Positions 57,968 through 64,000 of a stretch of 64,000 nt of DNA are shown one piece after another. Below the pieces are notes generated by a model. The model was given only the letters and a program-made list of their open reading frames with translations. It was not told the DNA's origin and made no database searches. A program made the translations under genes and the position numbers. Positions within the stretch are counted from its first letter, which is position 1. Each line of letters starts with the position of its first letter. Location of the stretch: contig NZ_AP025460.1 in assembly GCF_024347315.1 (NCBI RefSeq), positions 930,001 through 994,000 on the forward strand, in the 5' to 3' direction. This DNA is from Vibrio atlanticus. Lineage in GTDB: Bacteria > Pseudomonadota > Gammaproteobacteria > Enterobacterales > Vibrionaceae.

Positions 57968-58137
57968 ACACCTTGTCGTCTAGTTAGTCATTCGTGGCTA
58001 GCATGTTGAGCAAGACGACACTTCCTTTTGAAGGCTGACTTTACTTTCTCCTAATCAGGAAACTGATTATTTCAATTGGCGTTAAGTTAATTGCTTTATA
58101 TACATTCCGACCACACAGTTTTGTGTGGTTTTTTTTT
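57968..58137 (+). ncRNA. Candidate small RNA upstream of fadI
   Basis: No gene on the + strand explains the strong terminator here. Upstream is TATAGT at 57962-57967 (a -10-like box). The sequence then has TGTCGTCT / AGACGACA (57974-58020, 8 bp), CTTC / GAAG (58021-58033), AATCAG-GAAA-CTGATT (58053-58068), and the terminator ACCACACA-GTTT-TGTGTGGT with nine T residues (58110-58137). It could instead be the early-terminated 5' leader of fadI, or a 3' end of antisense RNA to the sigma gene. About 170 nucleotides. Confidence 0.4.
58110..58137 (+). terminator. Strong intrinsic terminator without an upstream + strand gene
   Basis: ACCACACA / TGTGTGGT, an 8-bp stem with a 4-base loop, ends in nine consecutive T residues. 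The sequence between it and the fadI promoter (58138-58291) shows no gene. Confidence 0.92.
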
Positions 58138-58291
58138 GCCTCAATAAAACCATTCCTTACATAGCGATAACAGCTTTGCTTGCAATAGTTTAGTATCTTA
58201 CGACAACCTTTCCCTCAAAAAGGTTCGCCTGAATGTTCAGTTAGATTTTCAAGCAGTGGGATACTCGTATCACGTTTATTTAAACGCCCGT

Positions 58292-58319
58292 TTGATTTAA
58301 TTAACAACTTGTTTACAAT
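58292..58319 (+). promoter_or_regulatory. Probable sigma-70 promoter of fadIJ
   Basis: TTGATT - 16 bases - TACAAT, with transcription expected near 58326, inside the FadR-like operator. Confidence 0.6.
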
Positions 58320-58321
58320 GC

Positions 58322-58338
58322 TTCAGGTCAGACCTCTT
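58322..58338 (+). promoter_or_regulatory. FadR-like operator of fadIJ
   Basis: TTCAGGTCAGACCTCTT contains the palindrome AGGTCAGACCT, close to the FadR consensus TGGTCNGACCA. It covers the expected transcription start, so FadR binding would repress fadIJ and acyl-CoA would release it. FadR itself is not in this window. Confidence 0.75.
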
Positions 58339-58355
58339 AACCTTAAGGAGAAACC

Positions 58356-59663
58356 ATGGGCAAACAGGAAGTCAAAACGCGTTCTGGAGAACGTGTTGCC
58401 GTTGTCGCTGGACTACGAACCCCATTCGCTCGTCAGAGCACAGAATTTAGCCAAGTGCCTGCGGTTGACCTAGGCAAAATGGTGGTGAACGAAATGCTTG
58501 CAAGAACTGATGTCGATCCTGCGCTTATCGAACAAGTCGTGTTCGGCCAAGTAGTGCAAATGCCAGAAGCACCGAACATTGCACGTGAAATCGTGCTGGG
58601 TACAGGTATGGACATTAATACTGATGCCTACAGTGTGACGCGAGCATGTGCGACTAGCTTCCAAGCTGCAGTCAACGTGACCGAGAGCATTATGGCTGGC
58701 ACGATTGATGTTGGTATTGCGGGCGGCGCGGATTCTTCTTCTGTATTGCCAATCGGTGTTTCGAAAAAGTTAGCGGCGAACTTATTAGCACTGAGTAAAA
58801 CGAAAACCATAGGTCAAAAACTGAAGATTCTTAAAACATTTTCAGTCAAAGATTTGATGCCAGTACCACCAGCAGTCGCAGAATACTCGACAGGTTTGTC
58901 TATGGGACAAACTGCTGAGCAGATGGCTAAGACACATGGTATTACTCGCGAAGCTCAAGATGCACTTGCTCACCGTTCTCACTCTTTGGCTTCTCAAGCA
59001 TGGAAAGAAGGCAAGATTAAAGACGAAGTGATGACGGCATTCCCCGCGCCTTATAAAAAGTACCTAGCAGAAGACAACAACATTCGCCACGACTCGACGG
59101 TTGAAGGTTACGCTAAATTGCGCCCTGCATTCGACAGACAATACGGCAGTGTAACGGCAGCCAATGCCACGCCTCTCACCGATGGCGGTGCCGCAGTGAT
59201 GTTGATGCGCGAAGGAAAAGCGAAAGAGCTAGGCTTAGAAGTGCTTGGTTACATTCGTGGTTACGCGTTCTCAGCGATTGGTGTTGAAACGGATATGCTG
59301 ATGGGGCCGACGTACGCGACCTCTCAAGTATTGAAGAACACAGGACTAGAATTATCAGATCTAACACTTATCGAGATGCACGAAGCGTTTGCAGCTCAAG
59401 TTCTGGCTAACGTCAAAATGTTCGCAAGCGATGAATTTGCTCAGAAGAATCTTGGCCGTGACAAAGCGATCGGTGAGATTGATATGGAGAAATTCAACGT
59501 GTTGGGTAGCTCAATTGCTTACGGACACCCGTTTGCTGCGACTGGTGCACGCATGATGACTCAAACACTGCGTGAACTTAAACGTCGTGGTGGTGGCCTA
59601 GCATTGAATACTGCTTGTGCGGCTGGTGGCTTAGGTGCAGCAATGATCTTGGAGGTGGAATAA
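58356..59663 (+). CDS. fadI: FadI, 3-ketoacyl-CoA thiolase
   Basis: 435 residues. The nucleophile is C98 in [26 protein letters not shown] supplies the active-site His and [13 protein letters not shown] the second Cys. FadI cleaves 3-ketoacyl-CoA to acetyl-CoA in the last step of beta-oxidation. It forms a complex with FadJ, encoded by the next gene with one-base overlap (TAATG). TTAAGGAGAAACC is a strong ribosome site. FadR control is indicated by the operator upstream. Confidence 0.95.
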   Translation: MGKQEVKTRSGERVAVVAGLRTPFARQSTEFSQVPAVDLGKMVVNEMLARTDVDPALIEQVVFGQVVQMPEAPNIAREIVLGTGMDINTDAYSVTRACATSFQAAVNVTESIMAGTIDVGIAGGADSSSVLPIGVSKKLAANLLALSKTKTIGQKLKILKTFSVKDLMPVPPAVAEYSTGLSMGQTAEQMAKTHGITREAQDALAHRSHSLASQAWKEGKIKDEVMTAFPAPYKKYLAEDNNIRHDSTVEGYAKLRPAFDRQYGSVTAANATPLTDGGAAVMLMREGKAKELGLEVLGYIRGYAFSAIGVETDMLMGPTYATSQVLKNTGLELSDLTLIEMHEAFAAQVLANVKMFASDEFAQKNLGRDKAIGEIDMEKFNVLGSSIAYGHPFAATGARMMTQTLRELKRRGGGLALNTACAAGGLGAAMILEVE

Positions 59664-61909
59664 TGTCTACGACTCTTGATGTGAAAAAAGAAAAGAAAGC
59701 AGTCAAAAAAACGGATTCAAAGCCAGTGACTGTATCTAAAAGTGACAAGACGGTTTCAAACGATGAAGCCGTAAAACTGGCGACCGCGTTTTCTTTAACT
59801 ATCGATGACCAAGATATTGCATGGCTTGCGATCGATGTACCAAACGAAAAAATGAACACGCTACAAGCGGCGTTTGCCGAAGAAATGAAAGCAATCTTCG
59901 AGCAGTTGAAGGAAAAGCAAAGCCGAGTTAAAGGCTTAATCGTTCATTCATTGAAGCCAGATAATTTTATTGCTGGCGCTGATGTTCGAATGCTTGATGC
60001 CTGCAAAACGGCTGATGAAGCACAATCTCTCGCTCGTCAGGGGCAAGAGATGTTCCAAGCGCTTTCTGATTTGCCTTATCCTGTAGTCGCAGCGATTCAC
60101 GGCCCATGTTTAGGTGGTGGCTTAGAGCTGGCACTATCGTGTGATTACCGCGTATGTACTGATTCAGATAAGACTCGCTTAGGTCTGCCAGAAGTTCAGC
60201 TTGGTCTGTTACCCGGCTCTGGTGGTACGCAACGTCTTCCTCGTCTTATCGGTTTACTGCCTTCTCTTGACCTTATTCTTACGGGTAAGCAACTGCGCGC
60301 TAAAAAAGCGAAATCGCTAGGTGTCGTGGATGCTTGTGTGCCAGAAACTATCTTGCTGGAAGTTGCTAAGAGCTTTGTTGAAAAGAACTCAGGCGGGAAA
60401 AAAGGTAAGCGCTTGGCGTCTAAAAGCCAAGCTTCGGCCAAAGAAAAACTAATTTCACGTACGGGTCTTGGTCGCAAGGTTATTTTTGAACAGGCTTCAA
60501 AGAAGACCAATCAGAAAACACGCGGCAATTACCCAGCCGCTGATGCGATTCTTGATGTGATTCGTTATGGCTTAGAGAACGGCTTTGATAAAGGTCTTCA
60601 GTACGAAGCGAAGCGTTTCTCTGAATTGGTGATGACCGCAGAATCCAAAGCCCTTCGTTCGATTTTCTTTGCAACGACTGAAATGAAAAAAGAGCACGGT
60701 GCGGACGCAGAACCAAAAGCGGTTAAGCGTGTTGGTGTATTGGGCGGTGGTCTTATGGGCGCTGGTATCAGCCACGTCAGTGTTGCTAAAGCGAAAGTCC
60801 CGGTTCGTATTAAAGATGTGTCTAATGAAGGTGTGCTCAATGCGCTTAACTACAACTACAAGTTGTTCGATAAGCAGCGTAAACGTCGTATTCTGAGCCG
60901 AGCTGGCCTTGAAAGTAAGATGCTTCAGCTTTCTGGTGGCATCGACTTTACAAGCTTTAACCATACTGATGTTGTGATTGAAGCGGTATTTGAAGATCTC
61001 GACCTTAAGCAATCAATGGTTGCAGACATTGAAGCCAATGCCAAGTCAGAGACTATCTTTGCGACCAACACATCTTCATTGCCAATCCACAAAATTGCAG
61101 AGAAGGCGCAGCGACCAGAAAACGTGGTCGGTCTTCACTACTTCAGCCCGGCAGAAAAAATGCCACTAGTAGAAGTCATCCCTCATGAAACAACGTCAGA
61201 AGAGACGATTTCGACGGTGGTTGCATTAGCGAAGAAGCAAGGTAAAACGCCGATTGTTGTTAAAGACACGGCAGGTTTCTACGTGAACCGTATCCTTGCT
61301 CCGTACATGAATGAAGCGGCGCATCTGTTATTGGCAAATGAGCCGATTGAAAAGCTCGACAGCACATTGTTGGATTTCGGTTTCCCGGTAGGCCCAATTA
61401 CTTTGTTAGACGAGGTGGGTGTTGATATCGGTGCGAAGATCATCCCGATTCTGGTTAATGAATTAGGCGAGCGTTTCCAAGGTCCTGATGTGTTCGACAT
61501 TCTTTTGAATGACAACCGTAAAGGCCGTAAGAGTGGCAAAGGTTTCTACACTTACAAAGGTAAAAAGAAGGAAGTCGATAAGTCAGTATACAAACTGCTT
61601 AAGCTGCAACCTGAACCTAAGTTAAGCGATAACGACATCGCAATGCGTTGTGTGTTACCGATGCTCAACGAAGCGGTTCGTTGTTTGGATGATGGCATTA
61701 TCCGTAGCCCGCGAGATGGCGATATTGGTGCTATTTTCGGTATCGGCTTCCCGCCATTCCTAGGTGGTCCGTTCCGCTATATGGATCAAATTGGTATTAA
61801 GTCACTGGTAGAGATGATGAATGATTTCGCTAAAAAGTACGGTGATCGTTTCGCGCCATGTGATGGCCTACTGACACGTGCAGGGTTGGATGAGTCTTTC
61901 TACAAGTAA
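59663..61909 (+). CDS. fadJ: FadJ, multifunctional beta-oxidation enzyme
   Basis: 748 residues from ATG 59663 (TTGGAGGTGGA before it). Residues about 42-230 are the enoyl-CoA hydratase domain ([49 protein letters not shown]). The 3-hydroxyacyl-CoA dehydrogenase domain begins near 355 with [11 protein letters not shown] and includes [16 protein letters not shown]. The first about 40 residues are Lys/Ser/Thr-rich and not part of the usual roughly 708-residue protein. A second Lys-rich stretch follows the hydratase domain ([20 protein letters not shown]). With FadI it degrades acyl-CoA, including under anaerobic conditions in enterics. Confidence 0.95.
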   Translation: MSTTLDVKKEKKAVKKTDSKPVTVSKSDKTVSNDEAVKLATAFSLTIDDQDIAWLAIDVPNEKMNTLQAAFAEEMKAIFEQLKEKQSRVKGLIVHSLKPDNFIAGADVRMLDACKTADEAQSLARQGQEMFQALSDLPYPVVAAIHGPCLGGGLELALSCDYRVCTDSDKTRLGLPEVQLGLLPGSGGTQRLPRLIGLLPSLDLILTGKQLRAKKAKSLGVVDACVPETILLEVAKSFVEKNSGGKKGKRLASKSQASAKEKLISRTGLGRKVIFEQASKKTNQKTRGNYPAADAILDVIRYGLENGFDKGLQYEAKRFSELVMTAESKALRSIFFATTEMKKEHGADAEPKAVKRVGVLGGGLMGAGISHVSVAKAKVPVRIKDVSNEGVLNALNYNYKLFDKQRKRRILSRAGLESKMLQLSGGIDFTSFNHTDVVIEAVFEDLDLKQSMVADIEANAKSETIFATNTSSLPIHKIAEKAQRPENVVGLHYFSPAEKMPLVEVIPHETTSEETISTVVALAKKQGKTPIVVKDTAGFYVNRILAPYMNEAAHLLLANEPIEKLDSTLLDFGFPVGPITLLDEVGVDIGAKIIPILVNELGERFQGPDVFDILLNDNRKGRKSGKGFYTYKGKKKEVDKSVYKLLKLQPEPKLSDNDIAMRCVLPMLNEAVRCLDDGIIRSPRDGDIGAIFGIGFPPFLGGPFRYMDQIGIKSLVEMMNDFAKKYGDRFAPCDGLLTRAGLDESFYK

Positions 61910-61946
61910 CTCTTTCTATTAGTTACTTTCTAGCACTTTGATTATA

Positions 61947-61986
61947 AAGCCCGTATCAAGCAATTGATGCGGGCTTCATTTTTATG
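61947..61986 (+). terminator. Terminator of fadIJ
   Basis: A 13-bp stem (AAGCCCGTATCAA / TTGATGCGGGCTT, one G-T wobble) with a GCAA loop, followed by CATTTTTAT. Confidence 0.9.
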
Positions 61987-61994
61987 GGAGTATG

Positions 61995-62158
61995 CAAAAG
62001 AAGGAGATTCCCGATTCAGTCGTTCCTCCTTTTTTGGAATGACGATTGAGATGTAACAAGTAAGCTATTGTGTTGATTCGGAAGGTGGTCAACACACCTC
62101 AATCAAAACTACCGTCATCTCCTAAAGCGACGAAGGAGCGTAATAGGAGATTTGCTCT
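61995..62158. repeat. Dispersed palindromic element, copy 2
   Basis: Left arm GGAGATTCCC...CGTTCCTCC...GGAATGACG (62003-62044), right arm CGTCAT...GCGACGAAGGAGCG...GGAGATTTGCTC (62113-62157). It shares arms with the element at 8414-8572. It fills the gap between the fadJ terminator and the minus-strand peptidase terminator. Confidence 0.6.
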
Positions 62159-62173
62159 TGTGCTGCATTCAAT

Positions 62174-62203
62174 AAAAAAGGTTGATGCTTTCACATCAAC
62201 CTT
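62174..62203 (-). terminator. Terminator of the M16 peptidase gene
   Basis: AAGGTTGATG / CATCAACCTT, a perfect 10-bp stem with a 6-base loop; on the minus strand it ends in six T residues. Confidence 0.93.
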
Positions 62204-62225
62204 CTGATCTTTTTACTAAGAACGA

Positions 62226-64000
62226 CTAACCAAGCTCACAGTCTTTAGGACGCAACTGGAACTCATCAATTGAGCCTATCTCAACACCTACCGACAACTT
62301 CTCTTCTTCATTATGAGCGTTGCCGTGCGCATGCATAATCAGACGATTCGCTGTACGAGGTTTAAGTTGGCTAACCACAAAGCGCATCATGTCTGAGCGA
62401 GTTAGACCTTTGAGCTCTTCTAATACACGATCCCTCTGATTGAATTCCAAATCCTTATTGCCTATCGCAACCCATAAGCGTTGAGCACGACCACGCAAGG
62501 TGGTATCTGGCGTTGAAATTTGATTCCAAAGACCGCGTTTACTGCTGTGCCATTGATAGTCGTTAAGCTCTAGCAATACCATGTAAAAGGCATTGAGGAA
62601 CTCGTCTATGGAAGCCAACAGATCTGCTGGGGCTGCATTAGGCGATTGCACATACAACACAATACCTGGGTGTCGGTTCAATGGCATATTACCAGTGCCA
62701 ACCATATAGCCTAGCTGCTGCTTAGTACGAATCTCGTGGAAGAATGTGGCTGACATCAAGTGGTTGGCCAATGAATACAGTGCAATATTTGTAGGTGATA
62801 TATCTGAACATTGGTAGTAAACCACGATGGCTGAATCATCTTGATTACAGACCACTTCGCGTTGGAAACTACCGTTATCACCCAGCATGATTAAAGGGCG
62901 TAGTGACTCTTCGTAAGACTGATCTTGAACACGCAATGCATCTTTTAGCGTTTCAGCCATCTTGTTCGCATCGGCTTTTTTCCAGTCACCATACACAAAC
63001 ATTTCGACATGCAGTTCAGCCAAAATAGCTTGAACAAAAGAAGAAAGCTCGTCGACTTCTATTGTTTCCAGCGCTTCAATTAAAACGGAATAGGGCGGGT
63101 TATTTGGCTGTAAGATTCCCGTCATCGCATTGAATAGCTGAGAAATAGGACGGTCTTGCGATGCGTTATTCCAGTTTCTGAGCAATTGATGCTTAATCGT
63201 TTCGAATCGTGTTGAACTAAAGTCGCGTGCTTGGAAACGTTCAAGAATCATATTGAGCAGCTGTGGCTGTTTTTCGCTAAATCCAGACAGAGTAAGTGTG
63301 ACACCACCTTGATGGGTATACATGTTGTAGCCCATGCCAGCAATCTCAGCTTGATACGTATCTTTTTCAAGCGAGTCTAAGAACATCTCTACACACAAGC
63401 GTGTTTTAACGATGTTTCTCGGGGTGGCAACTGAGTGTGGGCTATCTATAGCGATATACACCACACCTTTAGGAACTCGAAATTGATGGTCTTGGAGGTG
63501 CCATAACTTAAAGCCGTCCAGCTCTTCTAACAGTTGTGGGTGCTTAGCGTTACCTTCGAGTTCAGCAGGGTCTAAGTCGTAGCAAATAAACGGGTTTTTG
63601 CTTGGGAGCTCAAACTGCCAGCCGGGGTTGATGCATGTAAAGCATTGAATTTGCTCAGCGCTAAATGGTGTGAGCGAATAGGGCGTAAAGTACCATTTCG
63701 CTTCTCTGTCATATTCGAATCCTTGAGCAACAACGGTGACCCGCATGTTGTCGACGGTTAAGTAAGGAAGCAGAGAACGTTGTAACTCTTCGTCGAAGTG
63801 CGACATTTTGTAATCGCCATACACCACATCTTGCTCTTGGTAATGCTGCATGTTGATAACGAGATGGCTGACGACATCAAGTGGTCTTGAGGGCTCTTGA
63901 AAGCGGAAGGCTGATTCCAAAACAGCCCGTTTTTCGAGGTAACGCCACTCTTCAATACCTTGTTGTTCAATCAACTTAATGTACTGGAACACCGCTTGGA
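62226..64000 (-). CDS. M16 family (insulinase-like) peptidase, 5' part missing
   Basis: The frame stays open to the window edge, so the gene starts beyond 64000. The visible C-terminal part of about 590 residues corresponds to the middle and C-terminal M16 domains (YEIRTKQQLGYMVGTGNMPLNRHPGIVLYVQSPN is typical of the insulysin/pitrilysin C-terminal half). The zinc-binding HxxEH of the first domain is not in view, so catalytic competence cannot be judged. No signal peptide can be checked. Members degrade peptides in the periplasm or cytoplasm. Related to E. coli protease III in general layout. Confidence 0.88.
   Translation of the reverse strand, partial: QAVFQYIKLIEQQGIEEWRYLEKRAVLESAFRFQEPSRPLDVVSHLVINMQHYQEQDVVYGDYKMSHFDEELQRSLLPYLTVDNMRVTVVAQGFEYDREAKWYFTPYSLTPFSAEQIQCFTCINPGWQFELPSKNPFICYDLDPAELEGNAKHPQLLEELDGFKLWHLQDHQFRVPKGVVYIAIDSPHSVATPRNIVKTRLCVEMFLDSLEKDTYQAEIAGMGYNMYTHQGGVTLTLSGFSEKQPQLLNMILERFQARDFSSTRFETIKHQLLRNWNNASQDRPISQLFNAMTGILQPNNPPYSVLIEALETIEVDELSSFVQAILAELHVEMFVYGDWKKADANKMAETLKDALRVQDQSYEESLRPLIMLGDNGSFQREVVCNQDDSAIVVYYQCSDISPTNIALYSLANHLMSATFFHEIRTKQQLGYMVGTGNMPLNRHPGIVLYVQSPNAAPADLLASIDEFLNAFYMVLLELNDYQWHSSKRGLWNQISTPDTTLRGRAQRLWVAIGNKDLEFNQRDRVLEELKGLTRSDMMRFVVSQLKPRTANRLIMHAHGNAHNEEEKLSVGVEIGSIDEFQLRPKDCELG

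Overview
The window looks like a Vibrio chromosome segment of moderate to low GC. The flagellins, FlrABC regulators, CheY/Z/A/B-ParC-ParP-CheW block and FadL pair read most like the Splendidus clade or a close relative; that placement is an inference from remembered protein similarity, not a search. Almost everything from 1 to 53.3 kb is on the + strand.

Layout. (1) 1-4.8 kb: end of the rod/ring/hook block, with flgI (cut by the window edge), flgJ, flgK and flgL. (2) 5.2-10.2 kb: three separately transcribed flagellins, one flaA-like behind a sigma-54 promoter, and flaC-like and flaB-like genes behind sigma-28 promoters. (3) 10.3-13.5 kb: flaG, fliD, a FliT-like gene and fliS. (4) 13.7-17.9 kb: the regulators flrA, flrB and flrC. 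(5) 18.0-23.8 kb: fliEFGHIJ. (6) 24.0-31.8 kb: fliKLMNOPQR-flhB. (7) 32.1-45.0 kb: flhA-flhF-flhG-fliA-cheYZAB-parC-parP-cheW and a DUF2802 gene. (8) 45.2-52.4 kb: ccmABCDEFGHI for cytochrome c maturation. (9) 52.5-53.3 kb: mlaA. (10) 53.4-57.8 kb, minus strand: two fadL-type porins, then an ECF sigma factor overlapping a DUF3379 membrane protein. (11) 58.4-61.9 kb: fadI-fadJ behind a FadR-like operator. (12) 62.2-64.0 kb, minus strand: C-terminal part of an M16 (insulinase-family) peptidase that runs off the window.

How the genes work together. The window holds nearly the whole polar-flagellum hierarchy: FlrA (class I) with sigma-54, FlrBC (class II), and FliA/sigma-28 for late flagellins. 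FlhF and FlhG set the number and pole of the flagellum. ParC and ParP place the chemotaxis arrays at the pole. I read five sigma-54 (-24/-12) promoters, before flgK, flaA, fliE, fliK and flhA, and two sigma-28 promoters, before flaC and flaB. This wiring is visible directly in the DNA. The fatty-acid part pairs outer-membrane uptake (FadL) with beta-oxidation (FadIJ).

I see no prophage, transposon, CRISPR array, rRNA or tRNA. The gene content is conserved core. The less explained material is non-coding: a nine-unit, roughly 15-bp degenerate repeat in the flhA 5' leader; a structured, terminator-ended RNA candidate upstream of fadI that no gene explains; stem-loops in all three flagellin leaders; compound palindromes between the two fadL genes; and two copies of a dispersed palindromic element. 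I found no convincing wholly new system.
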